From contig JABDLS010000156.1 in NCBI GenBank assembly GCA_013002885.1, positions 1-53,506 of the forward strand: a DNA stretch of 53,506 nt. Direction: 5' to 3'. The DNA is from Gemmatimonadota bacterium (GTDB lineage: Bacteria > Gemmatimonadota > Gemmatimonadetes > Longimicrobiales > Gaopeijiaceae). Positions 1-8,502 of this stretch are shown one piece after another. The notes under the pieces are model-generated. The model had not been told where the DNA came from and searched no databases. It saw only the letters and a list, made by a program, of their open reading frames with translations. The number at the start of each line of letters is the position of its first letter. Position 1 is the first letter of the stretch. The translations under genes and the position numbers were made by a program.

Positions 1-93
1 CGGACCCAAGGACACGGAGCGCCGGGCGGGCCGGGACCGGCGCGTGCGATCCGTCTGGACCCCCCCCGATCGCCCCGAACTAGAGCTCGCGGG

Positions 94-1428
94 ATGAAGT
101 GGCTCGGCGGTGCACCGAAGACCTTGACGCGTGTGCGTGAGATCTGGCCCGACGATGCGAAGAAACTGACGGACCGTGGAATCAAAACCGTCCGGGACCT
201 GGTGGATCGGGTCCGGTCGGAGGAAGGCGACGGTGGTCTAGACCGACTGAACGAGGAGACACAGGTGCCCGTCGAGCAGCTGCGTTTCTACTTCCAGATC
301 TCGGAGCGGGAGGTTGACACGGCACGGTGGCGCGCCCGCGGCACCGTGGCGTTGGTCGTCGCGACTGTCGTGTTCACGGTTCTCGCCGGCATGCACTGGC
401 CGGATCCGAAGACGGAGGACGAGACGGCGTACGAGACACTCCTGGCGAAATACCGAGCCGACAGCATCTGGGAAGACAAGAGCGCCCTCAATTCGCTCGC
501 ATGGGTCGACAGTTTGGAGACGTTGGACGGGTTGTCGGCTGCACGGAGGAACCTCGTGAGCCTTCGCGCCGCGATGTACCACGATCAAGCGGTGGGCGCG
601 ACGGACTTGGTTGCCTACGACACTCTCTCCCGAAAGGCAGCGGAGCTGAACGCGCGGCTTCGGCAGACGGACTCGCACAGCGAGCACGCGATCGAGAACA
701 CGCGGGTGGCCATCGCCGACGACGCTCTGCTGCGGCCGCGGCTGGAGGCCATACCCGATAGCGCTCCGGAGGCACAGAACGACAGCCTGAACGGTTCGGA
801 GAACGATCCAACGGGTGAGAGGCTGAATCGGGTCGAATCGTCTCTCGTTCTGATCGGGGACACGCTCTCGGACCACACCGAGAAGCTGGACGAGCTGCTG
901 ATTCGCGCGGCACAAACGGGCACGGCGCCTCCTGACGAGGGGCCTGAGCCGGCGGGCCCGGCCCAAGCCGAGGTCGAGGGGACCGGGCTGATGTTCCCAA
1001 GGTTCTGGGCGACCTACCGGGACATGACGAGCGCGTTGAACGCGGTCGTCGGAGCCATTGATTTAGCGGGCACACGCCGCGTCAGAGGGGATCTGACCGG
1101 GTCTGGATACGCCCTCGTGGAGGCACACCGTCACTTGAACGGGTCGGCATTCGAACCCTGCGACGAAGGCACCTGGCCTGAGCAGTGGACCGACCCGATG
1201 CCCGACATCGCCAGACTCCTGTGCGAGAACCGACGGCATCTGCAAAGCCAGATGGAGGTCGCGGAGGCGATGCGCTCGAGGCGCGCCGAATCCGGGGATG
1301 TCTCTGAGCGGGAGGTGCGCTCGGGTGAGCTGGTTCGGACTTGGACCGGGGCGCAGGCAGCGTATGATCAGGGCAGAGAGGAGATCGAGCGCTTGCTCGC
1401 GTCCCTCGGCGACGGAGGCGCCCGTTAG
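94..1428 (+). CDS. Membrane-anchored protein with N-terminal HhH-like domain, unknown function
   Basis: The 444-residue product begins with a helical segment (about residues 11-70) that reads like a DUF4332-type helix-hairpin-helix module (LTRVREIWPDDAKKLTDRGI). One hydrophobic segment follows at about 82-101. The rest, about 340 residues, is hydrophilic, rich in Asp, Glu, Arg and Ala, and probably helical or coiled; a proline-rich break lies near residues 285-300. The expected topology is a small cytoplasmic head and a large periplasmic part. The ATG has only a weak ribosome binding site, and the frame is open to the window edge, so a longer N-terminus cannot be excluded. The next gene begins one base after the stop, so the two are probably co-transcribed. 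I do not recognise a function. Confidence 0.75.
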   Translation: MKWLGGAPKTLTRVREIWPDDAKKLTDRGIKTVRDLVDRVRSEEGDGGLDRLNEETQVPVEQLRFYFQISEREVDTARWRARGTVALVVATVVFTVLAGMHWPDPKTEDETAYETLLAKYRADSIWEDKSALNSLAWVDSLETLDGLSAARRNLVSLRAAMYHDQAVGATDLVAYDTLSRKAAELNARLRQTDSHSEHAIENTRVAIADDALLRPRLEAIPDSAPEAQNDSLNGSENDPTGERLNRVESSLVLIGDTLSDHTEKLDELLIRAAQTGTAPPDEGPEPAGPAQAEVEGTGLMFPRFWATYRDMTSALNAVVGAIDLAGTRRVRGDLTGSGYALVEAHRHLNGSAFEPCDEGTWPEQWTDPMPDIARLLCENRRHLQSQMEVAEAMRSRRAESGDVSEREVRSGELVRTWTGAQAAYDQGREEIERLLASLGDGGAR

Positions 1429-1429
1429 C

Positions 1430-2383
1430 ATGGGAGGGCGGTGGAGTCGATGGCCCTGGCACATCGCAGTGGCCGGGGCCCTCGCGGTGCCGGCTAGTGC
1501 ATCGGCTCAAGCGTTGGCTCGGGCTCCGCGGCTGCCCGACGCGGCTCCCCCCCTGGTGCCCGCGCCGGGACTCCCGCCGTTGGACGACCTGTCGGGTGGC
1601 CCGGTCGTTCGCATCGAAGCCTCCGACGAGAGGATCGAGGCTGGGGAGCAGGTCGAACTCACGATTCACACAGGGTACGAAATCGGCGGGTCGTTCCAAC
1701 CCTTTAAGACGACCTCCGTGGCCGTGAGCCCCGCCGTCAGCACGACCTATGAGGCGGCGGATCTGGGAAGCGGGCTCGCTGCGCCGCGCGTCACGGTTCT
1801 AATCGCAGGGCAGCCGACCGAGCAGCCACGTGTCGTACGGGTACTGCCTGCGCCCGAATCCCTGGTCTTGGAGCCGCCCGAGGGCGACTTCCCGTCCGAG
1901 AGCAGTCTGTCGTTGGAGGCCGGCCCCGCCGTGGTCGGCATTGGGCCTGGTGCGTCTTCGTTTGCCGTGGCCGGCGGCTCGCTGGCGGTGGTGAGTGGTT
2001 CGGACTTCTACGTCACTGTGCAGGCCGGGGCGCGGTGGATGGGACCCTCCGGCGAGGATCCGAGCTTCCCGACCGCGCCCAGGCCCGCGTTTCAGGATCG
2101 GCGACAGACGCTGGTTTCCCTCGGGCTTTCCCACTACGTGTGGGACGCGGTGGGTTTGTCCTTCTCGGGCGTTGCCGCCTGGGAGGTGGTCCGAGGGTCG
2201 GACTACTACCTGAAGCGCGCGTACGGCGCGGCCGGAGGCGTACGGTACCGGCGGCCTGTTCTCGGTCGACGTCTCGTCGTCGGCTTGGACTTGCTCTACT
2301 CCGACCTCAGCGAGTTCCAGAGGGTCGACTCACGGTGGAGGCTGGCAATCAGCCCTTCCGTCACCCTGAACGTCTTGCGGTAG
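1430..2383 (+). CDS. Secreted protein, probably outer-membrane beta-barrel-like, unknown function
   Basis: The 317-residue product starts with a clear Sec signal peptide: basic n-region, hydrophobic stretch and an AxA-type cleavage site near residue 25 (ASASAQA). I chose this ATG because it supplies that signal peptide and lies one base after the upstream stop; the frame is open further upstream but the extra residues are not signal-like. After a Pro-rich linker comes a region resembling a beta-sandwich (about 60-150). The C-terminal third alternates polar and aromatic residues and includes paired strands such as QTLVSLGLSHYVWDAVGLSF, as in small outer-membrane barrels. It lies between a membrane protein and a lipoprotein, so the three may form one envelope unit. 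No family was recognised. Confidence 0.75.
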   Translation: MGGRWSRWPWHIAVAGALAVPASASAQALARAPRLPDAAPPLVPAPGLPPLDDLSGGPVVRIEASDERIEAGEQVELTIHTGYEIGGSFQPFKTTSVAVSPAVSTTYEAADLGSGLAAPRVTVLIAGQPTEQPRVVRVLPAPESLVLEPPEGDFPSESSLSLEAGPAVVGIGPGASSFAVAGGSLAVVSGSDFYVTVQAGARWMGPSGEDPSFPTAPRPAFQDRRQTLVSLGLSHYVWDAVGLSFSGVAAWEVVRGSDYYLKRAYGAAGGVRYRRPVLGRRLVVGLDLLYSDLSEFQRVDSRWRLAISPSVTLNVLR

Positions 2384-2387
2384 CCGG

Positions 2388-3566
2388 ATGAAACGCACCC
2401 TGGTCCTGATCTTGGCGTTCGGGGTCGCCGCGAGCTGCGTGAAGCTCCCGTACGATCTCGACGATCTCGACGGTCTCGATGAGCTTGACGATCCGGTCTT
2501 TGGAGCGCTGGACGTGAGCGTGTCGACCGTCGGCAGCGATCTGGATCCGGACGGCTATTGGGCCACGCTCGACGAGACCCTGGCCCTAGCTGTGGGCATC
2601 AACGGGTCGGTGATGTTTTCCGACGTCCAGCCGGGTGACCACTCGGTGAAGCTGGGCGAGATCGCCGGCAACTGCGCGCTGGCTGGTGCGAACCCGCGCA
2701 CCGTGACCGTGCCGGAAGGGGGGGTAGGGCAAGCTACGTTCGAGGTGAGCTGTCTCGCCGTCCTCTTCGAGGTGATCGCGTATTCGACAGGACCGATCGG
2801 CGACATGGAGATCGTGGTCGTGAGCACCGGCGGCGGAAATCCCACCTCCCTGACCGGACCGGGATCGTGGAACCGGATTCCCGCCTTCTCCCCTGACGGA
2901 ACGATGATCTTCTTCGAGACGGACCGAGACGGTGACCGCGAGATCTACGCGATGGACAGCGACGGATCGAATCTCGTCAACCTCACGAACAGTCAGGGAC
3001 CCGATGGGGACCACGCCGTGAGCCCGGACGGCTCGAAATTGGCGTTCATCAGCGAACGAGAAGGGGGTTCGGAGGTGTATTCGATGGATATCGACGGCTC
3101 GAACGTCCAGCGACTGACCTTCAATTCATTCGTCGATGATGACCCGACGTGGTCTGCCGACGGTTCCCGCATCGCCTTCCGGTCCAACCGCGACGGGGAC
3201 TACGACATCTTCGTGATGAACGCCGACGGATCGGGCGTCGTCGAGATCTCCAATAGCGCGGACGATGAAGACGACCCGGTATTCTCGCCCGACGGCTCGA
3301 GGATCGCGTTCGTGAGCGACCGCGACCAGGCCGCGGGAGAGATCTATACAATGGACCCCGACGGCTCCAACGTGGTGAGGGTGACCAACAACAGCGCCTT
3401 GGACTCTCACCCGGCCTGGTCCTGGGACTCGTCGAGGCTCGCCTTCGCGAGTGACCGCGACGGTGACCTCGAGATCTACATCATGGATGCCGGCGGCTCG
3501 AATACCGTTCGGGTGACTTTCAATCCAGGCCGGGACGACGGCCCGGACTGGGGTCCTCCGAGGTAG
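2388..3566 (+). CDS. TolB-like (PD40) beta-propeller lipoprotein
   Basis: The 392-residue product has a lipoprotein signal (hydrophobic stretch then AASC near residue 17). An Asp/Leu-rich linker follows, then a domain of about 100 residues with the pattern GSDLDPDGY ... NC ... NPRTVTVPEGG, which I associate with secreted Gemmatimonadota proteins. Residues from about 160 to the end hold five clear WD40-like PD40 repeats of about 43 residues (SPDGSRIAF, DRDGDxEIYxMDxDGSNxxxxT), enough for a propeller resembling the C-terminal half of TolB. TolB itself is not lipidated and has a different N-terminal domain, and no pal or tolA is nearby, so this is a paralogue of unknown partner. The start lies four bases after the previous stop. 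Confidence 0.85.
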   Translation: MKRTLVLILAFGVAASCVKLPYDLDDLDGLDELDDPVFGALDVSVSTVGSDLDPDGYWATLDETLALAVGINGSVMFSDVQPGDHSVKLGEIAGNCALAGANPRTVTVPEGGVGQATFEVSCLAVLFEVIAYSTGPIGDMEIVVVSTGGGNPTSLTGPGSWNRIPAFSPDGTMIFFETDRDGDREIYAMDSDGSNLVNLTNSQGPDGDHAVSPDGSKLAFISEREGGSEVYSMDIDGSNVQRLTFNSFVDDDPTWSADGSRIAFRSNRDGDYDIFVMNADGSGVVEISNSADDEDDPVFSPDGSRIAFVSDRDQAAGEIYTMDPDGSNVVRVTNNSALDSHPAWSWDSSRLAFASDRDGDLEIYIMDAGGSNTVRVTFNPGRDDGPDWGPPR

Positions 3567-3598
3567 CGACCCCAGTGCTCCGCGGTGGGCGCCCTCAG

Positions 3599-3664
3599 TT
3601 ACTCCACCACGCGCAGGTTTCGCCAGCGCACCTTGATCCCGCTGCCATCGTGGATCTTTCGCAC
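3599..3664 (-). pseudogene. C-terminal remnant of a DUF1080-like gene
   Basis: On the minus strand, the last 21 codons before a TAA stop read RKIHDGSGIKVRWRNLRVVE-like sequence. This closely resembles the conserved C-terminus of DUF1080 (3-keto-disaccharide hydrolase/laminin-G-like) proteins, which typically end in a 'HDG...VWFRNIRI' pattern. Upstream on that strand the reading frame quickly loses resemblance and enters the antisense of the GNAT gene, so the body of the gene is absent. It appears to be the decayed end of a deleted gene. The similarity is from memory of the family and was not computed. Confidence 0.45.
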
Positions 3665-3710
3665 CGCAGCTCCATCACACCCACTGAGTACGAGTACCGC
3701 TGCCCGCCCC

Positions 3711-4217
3711 ATGAACCTCCGCCCCCTCCAACCCTCGGACCCGCAGAGCCTCGAGGCCGCCTTCCAGGCCATCGGCTGGTCGAAGCCGGCAGCCCTCTTC
3801 GAGCGCTACCTGAGGGAGCAGGCCGACGGCGAGCGGTGGGTTCGGGTGGCCGTGGTGGCCGGCGAGGTCGGCGGGTATGTCACGGTGGTGTGGGAATCCG
3901 GGGACCCCGAGCTCAAACGACGGGGGATCCCGGAGATCATGGACCTCAACGTGCTGCCTCATCACCGAGAGCAAGGGACTGGCACTGCGCTGATGGACGC
4001 TGCAGAAGCCGAAGCCGCGGGCCACGCACCTCGAGTCGGCCTGAGGGTCGGCCTCCACTCCGGTTACGGGCACGCGCAGCGCCTGTACGTCGCGCGAGGC
4101 TATCTGCCCGACGGCCGAGGTGCGAGTCGGGGTGGTGAGATCGTGGGGGAGGGGGCTATGGTGCCGTTGGACGATGACACGACGATCACGCTCATTCTGG
4201 AACTGGGCCCGACGTGA
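3711..4217 (+). CDS. GNAT family N-acetyltransferase
   Basis: The 168-residue product has the GNAT fold order. A mixed beta region (VAVVAGEVGGYVTVVW) leads to strand beta4 (IMDLNVLPHHR), then the acetyl-CoA loop REQGTGTALMDAAEAEA (a Q-x-G-x-G/A motif), then GLRVGLHSGYGHAQRLYVARGY, the usual helix-strand-YxxxGF element with GY in place of GF. I chose the ATG before NLRPLQPSD because GNAT domains start this way; the open frame continues upstream but those residues overlap the DUF1080 remnant. It overlaps the next gene by four bases. The acceptor substrate cannot be predicted. Confidence 0.88.
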   Translation: MNLRPLQPSDPQSLEAAFQAIGWSKPAALFERYLREQADGERWVRVAVVAGEVGGYVTVVWESGDPELKRRGIPEIMDLNVLPHHREQGTGTALMDAAEAEAAGHAPRVGLRVGLHSGYGHAQRLYVARGYLPDGRGASRGGEIVGEGAMVPLDDDTTITLILELGPT

Positions 4218-5020
4218 CCCTTCATCATGTGCTGGACTGGGAGTACGGACCCGACGGGCTGCACACGGTGAAGCGGTTGATCGCTGATGGTGCCGAGGTC
4301 GACGGACGTTTCGGGCCATTGGAGGAGACGCCGCTCCACGTTGCGACCCGGCGCCGGCGCTGCGAAGCCATCGAGGTCCTCCTCGATCACGGCGCCCAGA
4401 TCGACCTGACAACCGCCGGAGGCAAGACGGCCTTCGCTCACGCGGTTCGACGCGGCTTCGACGACGTCGTCTATCTCCTCACGCTGCGCGGTGCCGATCA
4501 ACGCCTGGCCGCAGCGGATCGGTTCGCTATCGCCGTGCTGGAGGGGCGACTTTCCGATGCCCGAGCCATTCTCCGCGAACATCCGGGAGTCGCCCGAACG
4601 GGCAATCCAGAGGAAGACCGGGTCTTCGCAGATGCCGCTGGCCGCAACGATAACGAGCCCGTGTCATTCCTCGTGGAGGTAGGGGGCGACCTCCACGTGA
4701 CGGGACTGGACCAGGGCACGCCTCTTCACCAAGCGGCATGGTTCGGTCAGCCGCGCAACGCCCGGATTCTCGTTGAGGCGGGGGCAGACCTCGACGCTTT
4801 CGACCCAGTGCATCGGAGCTCCCCGCTGCATTGGGCCGTGCACGGCAGTCGCTACTCGGGTGGTGCGTCCGATCGTCTCGAGGCCTACGCCGAAATCGTC
4901 CAGCTTCTCCTCGCTGCAGGAGCAGGAGTCCGCTACCCTGGTGGTGACGAGGACGGCGAGTATCTGCGCCGCCTGCGCACCGATGCTCCGCCCGAAATAA
5001 GGGGGCTGCTGCCGGAGTGA
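4214..5020 (+). CDS. Ankyrin-repeat protein
   Basis: The 268-residue product carries degenerate ankyrin repeats of about 33 residues. Clear ones are TPLHVATRRRRCEAIEVLLDHGAQID, TPLHQAAWFGQPRNARILVEAGADLD and SPLHWAVHGSR...IVQLLLAAGAGV, each with the TPLHxAA turn and a GA(D/Q) loop. There is no signal peptide or membrane segment, so it is probably a cytosolic protein-binding scaffold. The GTG start overlaps the TGA of the GNAT gene (GTGA), which suggests translational coupling. A partner or client cannot be named; linkage to the GNAT enzyme is the only clue. Confidence 0.88.
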   Translation: MTLHHVLDWEYGPDGLHTVKRLIADGAEVDGRFGPLEETPLHVATRRRRCEAIEVLLDHGAQIDLTTAGGKTAFAHAVRRGFDDVVYLLTLRGADQRLAAADRFAIAVLEGRLSDARAILREHPGVARTGNPEEDRVFADAAGRNDNEPVSFLVEVGGDLHVTGLDQGTPLHQAAWFGQPRNARILVEAGADLDAFDPVHRSSPLHWAVHGSRYSGGASDRLEAYAEIVQLLLAAGAGVRYPGGDEDGEYLRRLRTDAPPEIRGLLPE

Positions 5021-5060
5021 TGCGTGAGGAGGCGGTCCTGTTCAGAAAGGAGGAGTAGTC

Positions 5061-5576
5061 ATGGCGGACCCAATGCGACGTATTCGTTTCGTCGTCACCG
5101 GCGCCCTTCTGTTGGTCATGGGCCTCCTCATCCTTCAGGCCCTGGGCTACGGGATCGGCTTCTTCCTCGATCCCGCCTCCGGCGTCGGCGAGTTTGCCTC
5201 TCCACCCCCCGAGATCGTCGACGAACTGACCATCGCTCTCGTGGGGCTGGTCGGCGTAGGAATGATCGGGGCCGCCGCGATGCTCGGGCTTGCCGCGATG
5301 CTGATCGTGAGGGCGAACTCTGCGGGGACGTACGTCACCATGACGCTCGGTGGGATCTATGTCCTGACGGGCTTCAGTGCCTGGCGGGCCGGATGGGCGT
5401 GGGATGCGTCGTTCTACGTCTGCGGTGGTGCCCTCCTCTTTTTGCTTTCCCTCGCGGTTGCTTGGTTCCGAGCCGCGCGCATTGAATCGGCACAAGGAGT
5501 CGACCATGAAGCGGATGGCAGTGAACCCAACGAAGTGGGGGCTGAACTGGAGCATGAATCAGGCGGAGATCGTTGA
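5061..5576 (+). CDS. Small four-helix membrane protein, unknown function
   Basis: The 171-residue product has four likely transmembrane segments: VVTGALLLVMGLLILQALGY, then a long hydrophobic run around LTIALVGLVGVGMIGAAAML, then YVTMTLGGIYVLTGFSAW, then ASFYVCGGALLFLLSLAVAW. A short acidic cytoplasmic tail follows. The start is well supported: AGGAGG lies about nine bases before the ATG. The last 71 bases overlap the start of the RidA-like gene in another frame, so the tail may be poorly constrained. No family was recognised. Confidence 0.75.
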   Translation: MADPMRRIRFVVTGALLLVMGLLILQALGYGIGFFLDPASGVGEFASPPPEIVDELTIALVGLVGVGMIGAAAMLGLAAMLIVRANSAGTYVTMTLGGIYVLTGFSAWRAGWAWDASFYVCGGALLFLLSLAVAWFRAARIESAQGVDHEADGSEPNEVGAELEHESGGDR

Positions 5577-5919
5577 GGGCCTGACCCGATATCTCCATTT
5601 CTCGGGCCAGGTCGCCTTGGAAGCCGACGCGAATTCCGAAATGGGAATCCGCGTGGTAGGGGAGGGGGACTTCCGTGCGCAGTTCCAGGCGGCCCTGGAC
5701 AACATCGACGAGATCCTGACGGAGGCAGGGATGGGGCGAGAGAACCTGTTGTCGCTTCGGTTCTTCACCACCGACGTCGACGGTGTCATGGGGAACTACG
5801 ACGTGTACTCCGACTGGATTGCCGAGGCGGGGGTCATGCCGCCTCAAACTCTCCTTGGCGTGAATCGACTCGCCCTACCCGAGCTGCTCATCGAGATCGA
5901 GGCCACGGCGGGCGATTAG
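5506..5919 (+). CDS. RidA/YjgF/YER057c family protein
   Basis: The 137-residue product matches the RidA fold, the small trimeric family that hydrolyses reactive enamine/imine intermediates or has lost that activity. Landmarks are LHFSGQVALEADANSEM (core strand with SGQ), DFRAQFQAALDNIDEILTEAGMGRENLLSLRFFTTD and PPQTLLGVNRLALPELLIEIEATA. The Arg that binds the substrate carboxylate in active RidA sits in a 'R-x-x-V/L' context near the LGV strand; here the residue is Asn (GVNRLA), followed by Arg, so activity is uncertain. I chose the ATG at 5506 because AAGGAG lies eight bases upstream, even though this creates an overlap with the preceding gene. Confidence 0.85.
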   Translation: MKRMAVNPTKWGLNWSMNQAEIVEGLTRYLHFSGQVALEADANSEMGIRVVGEGDFRAQFQAALDNIDEILTEAGMGRENLLSLRFFTTDVDGVMGNYDVYSDWIAEAGVMPPQTLLGVNRLALPELLIEIEATAGD

Positions 5920-6037
5920 TCGAGACGTCATCGCGTTGGGTACCTCGATCGCGCCCGAACCGCAATCGATGCGGCTCGAACGAGCGTTAGCCTTCCATCC
6001 TGCTCCAGCCCGCCTCCTCTCGACTCACCATTGATCG

Positions 6038-6412
6038 ATGTACGGCTCACCTCCTAAAACCTTCGACGAGCTCATCGCTCCCTTCGACCCCGAGACTCGC
6101 GAGACCGCCGAGTGGCTGCGAACACTGATCCTGGAGTCCTTCCCCCATCTGGAGGAGGGGATCTACGGCGGTGTAAAGTTGGCCAACGCGCTCTACAGCG
6201 TCGATTCACCCAATTCCGTGGTCCTCGGCATCCAGCCGACCGAGGGTTTGGTGAAGCTCTTCATCCACGATCCCGAACATCTCGGTCGATCGTCGTTCAA
6301 GCTCGAGGGCCGTGGCAAGCACATGCGCCACATCAAGTTCACCGCTCCTCCTGACGAACGGCGGGACGAACTCGTCGAGCTCATGCGGATCCCGGTCGAG
6401 CGGCGTTCATGA
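6038..6412 (+). CDS. DUF1801 (YdhG-like) domain protein
   Basis: The 124-residue product fits the DUF1801 family of small cytosolic alpha/beta proteins: ETAEWLRTLILESFPHLEEGIYGGVKLANALY, then VVLGIQPTEGLVKLFIHDPEHLG, then the diagnostic LEGRGKHMRHIKF. Some members have been described as iron-chaperone-like (Bacillus YdhG/Fra), but most are uncharacterised. It is about the usual length. It lies 118 bases after the RidA-like gene and 30 bases before a GNAT gene. Confidence 0.8.
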   Translation: MYGSPPKTFDELIAPFDPETRETAEWLRTLILESFPHLEEGIYGGVKLANALYSVDSPNSVVLGIQPTEGLVKLFIHDPEHLGRSSFKLEGRGKHMRHIKFTAPPDERRDELVELMRIPVERRS

Positions 6413-6442
6413 AGAAGGTGGCCCGTTGACTCGAGGCCGATC

Positions 6443-6934
6443 TTGAGGGCCGCCATCCGGGACTACCGCGCAGACGCCGACCGGGCTGCCTGTCTCGATC
6501 TGTTCGACTCCAACGTTCCCGATTTCTTTCTCCCGGCGGAGCGTGCCGAGTTCGAAGCGTTTCTGGACGATCTCCCGGGTCCCTACTTCGTGTACGAGCC
6601 GGCTGGCCGGATTCTGGCGTCTGGCGGGTACGCACTGGCCGAGGAAGGACGCCGGGCCGACCTGTGTTGGGGCATGGTTCACCGAAGCCTCCATCGCCAG
6701 GGGTTGGGACAGGGCCTCGCTCGCTACAGGATCGATCGAGCCCGACGTCATCCGGGCCTGAGGGAAGTCGCGCTTCAGACGAGCCAACACACCGCGGACT
6801 TCTATCGCTCGCTGGGATTCAAGGTCGTGGATGTCGAGCCCGACGGATTCGGCGAAGGAATGGATCGATTGGACATGAGACTGGACGTCGAGCGGCCCGA
6901 TCATGGGAGGCGGCGTGGCCTCGCCCGACGGTAG
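6443..6934 (+). CDS. GNAT family N-acetyltransferase
   Basis: The 163-residue product has a GNAT core. It starts with AAIRDYRADADRAACLDLFDSNVPDFF, continues with GRILASGGYALAEEGRRADLCWGMVHRSLHRQGLGQGLARYR, which contains the Q/R-x-x-G-x-G/A acetyl-CoA loop (RQGLGQGL), and ends with TADFYRSLGFKVV, the typical C-terminal FYxxxGF helix. The TTG start is chosen because GAGG lies six bases upstream and no earlier ATG is in frame; the next Met would remove the N-terminal strand. It overlaps the APH-like gene by 32 bases. The acceptor substrate is unknown. Confidence 0.85.
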   Translation: MRAAIRDYRADADRAACLDLFDSNVPDFFLPAERAEFEAFLDDLPGPYFVYEPAGRILASGGYALAEEGRRADLCWGMVHRSLHRQGLGQGLARYRIDRARRHPGLREVALQTSQHTADFYRSLGFKVVDVEPDGFGEGMDRLDMRLDVERPDHGRRRGLARR

Positions 6935-7856
6935 GCAGGCGCCCTGGGCAGCGGACCGCGATCTCGGTCCCCAGGAGGCGAGGGCCGCGATCGAGTGGGC
7001 GTTTCCCGAAGTCGAGGTGGGCACGGTCCAGCTGGTGGGGTCGGGCTGGGAGTTCGACGTGTATCGCGTGCGAGTCGAGTGCGAGGGAACCGACTGGGCT
7101 TTCCGCTTCCCGCGGCGCCGAGAGTATTCGGAACAGTTCGACGATGAGGCCGAGGTGCTGCGGGTCGTCGCCCGGACGGTAGCCCCCATTCGAGTGCCCT
7201 CCGTAGAGTTGCGGGGGGCGCCGGGCCCGCACTTTCCGTATTCGTTCGCCGGTCATCGCTTCATCGAGGGCATTCGGGCGGACGCTCCCGGTGTAGCCCT
7301 GGGCAATGGCTTCGCCGAGACACTGGGAGCCACGCTGGCGCGGCTCCACGCCTCGACGCCAGATGATGCGCTCAGGGATGTGCTGGGCCTGGAGACGGAG
7401 GGTCCGAGGGAATGGCTGGACGAGACGCTGGCCGAGATCGAAGGGCTCCGCGGGTTCGGGCCGGAGGTGGACGCGGCCCTCGGATGGCTTGAAGCGATCC
7501 CGGTGGTGCCGGCGCCGCACGGTGGCATGGCGCGGGTCATCCACAATGATCTGTGTCCGGATCACCTGCTGGTCGACGGAGCAGGTGACCTGTGTGGCAT
7601 CATCGACTGGACGGATGCCGCTACAGGCGATCCCTTGATGGACTTCGTCGTCCTGTACGCGTGGAAAGGGCGCTCTTTCGTGGAGAAGGTCTTGGGCTGG
7701 TATGAACTTCGGTTGGACCCCGGCTTCTGGGAGCGCCTCGACTTCTCGGTGAGGGTGAGAGCGCTCCATTGGCTTCGCACCGCCGCCCAGGAGGGAGGGG
7801 ACGTCTCGAAGCATCGACGTTGGGTAGAGAACGCCTTCGCGGGGGACACATCTTGA
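6903..7856 (+). CDS. Aminoglycoside phosphotransferase (APH)-fold kinase
   Basis: The 317-residue product belongs to the APH/choline-kinase superfamily of small-molecule kinases. The nucleotide-binding N-lobe is visible ([14 protein letters not shown], then AFRFPRR with the likely ATP-contacting basic residue). The catalytic loop is [14 protein letters not shown], with the HxDxxxxH/N pattern, and the metal-binding segment is [17 protein letters not shown]. There is no resistance-gene context, so the substrate is open: homoserine, choline, hydroxyurea-type compounds or sugars are all possible. The upstream GNAT overlap and downstream TTGA junction place it in a chain GNAT-kinase-pyrophosphatase. 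Confidence 0.88.
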   Translation: MGGGVASPDGRQAPWAADRDLGPQEARAAIEWAFPEVEVGTVQLVGSGWEFDVYRVRVECEGTDWAFRFPRRREYSEQFDDEAEVLRVVARTVAPIRVPSVELRGAPGPHFPYSFAGHRFIEGIRADAPGVALGNGFAETLGATLARLHASTPDDALRDVLGLETEGPREWLDETLAEIEGLRGFGPEVDAALGWLEAIPVVPAPHGGMARVIHNDLCPDHLLVDGAGDLCGIIDWTDAATGDPLMDFVVLYAWKGRSFVEKVLGWYELRLDPGFWERLDFSVRVRALHWLRTAAQEGGDVSKHRRWVENAFAGDTS

Positions 7857-8464
7857 ACGATCAGTACTTCCAGGCCCGCCCTCACCCGTGGCACGGTCTC
7901 GAGCCAGGGCCCGACGCGCCCGCCGTCGTCGAGGCCTACATCGAGATCACGCCCTTCGACCTCGTGAAGTACGAGATCGACAAGAGAAGCGGATACCTCC
8001 GGGTAGATCGGGCCCAGCGTACCTCGTCGCTTCCCCCTTCGCTCTACGGCTTCGTGCCCCGCACACTCGCAGCGGACAGGGTCGGCGGCCTCATGGAGGG
8101 AGCCGAGGGAGGAGACGACGACCCGCTTGATATCTGCGTCCTCAGCGAGCGACCCATTGCCCGTGCGGAAGTCCTGGTCCGTGCTCGGGTTGTCGGCGGG
8201 ATACCCATGCTCGACGGCGGCCTCGCTGACGACAAGATCATCGGCATCCTCGACGATGATCCAGTGTACGGTCACCTGAGGTCCATCGAAGAGATCCCCG
8301 ACGTCCTCGTGGGTCGACTCCTTCACTACTTCTCGACGTATAAGCTCCGACCCGAAAGCGCGGAGTCCGTCGAGGTGGGTGATCCGTACGGCATCGAACA
8401 TGCGAGGGCTGTCATCGAAGCCGCCCTCGCTGATTACGTCGATGCCTTTGGCGTCGGTGACTGA
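7853..8464 (+). CDS. ppa: Family I inorganic pyrophosphatase
   Basis: The 203-residue product catalyses hydrolysis of pyrophosphate in the cytosol. It shows the family I signature [13 protein letters not shown] (DxDPxD, metal-binding Asp residues), the substrate strand [23 protein letters not shown], and [18 protein letters not shown]. The opening HPWHGLEPG and the DICVLSE form resemble the chlamydial-type branch more than the E. coli enzyme. The TTG start overlaps the TGA of the kinase gene (TTGA); an upstream ATG in the same frame would add 28 Arg/Gly-rich residues and looks spurious. Confidence 0.92.
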   Translation: MNDQYFQARPHPWHGLEPGPDAPAVVEAYIEITPFDLVKYEIDKRSGYLRVDRAQRTSSLPPSLYGFVPRTLAADRVGGLMEGAEGGDDDPLDICVLSERPIARAEVLVRARVVGGIPMLDGGLADDKIIGILDDDPVYGHLRSIEEIPDVLVGRLLHYFSTYKLRPESAESVEVGDPYGIEHARAVIEAALADYVDAFGVGD

Positions 8465-8502
8465 CGTCGGCCTCCCTGCAACGAATTCCATCGAGGACCT
8501 TT

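Noticed and set aside
3-83. C-terminal end of an upstream gene closing at TAG 81-83
   Set aside because: The 26 codons are Pro/Gly/Ala-rich with no recognisable end. All frames are open by GC bias, so this cannot be supported.
6443-7856. Aminoglycoside resistance pair (acetyltransferase plus phosphotransferase)
   Set aside because: Both folds are broad superfamilies. No mobile context or specific resistance motif supports this; the kinase is coupled to a housekeeping pyrophosphatase.
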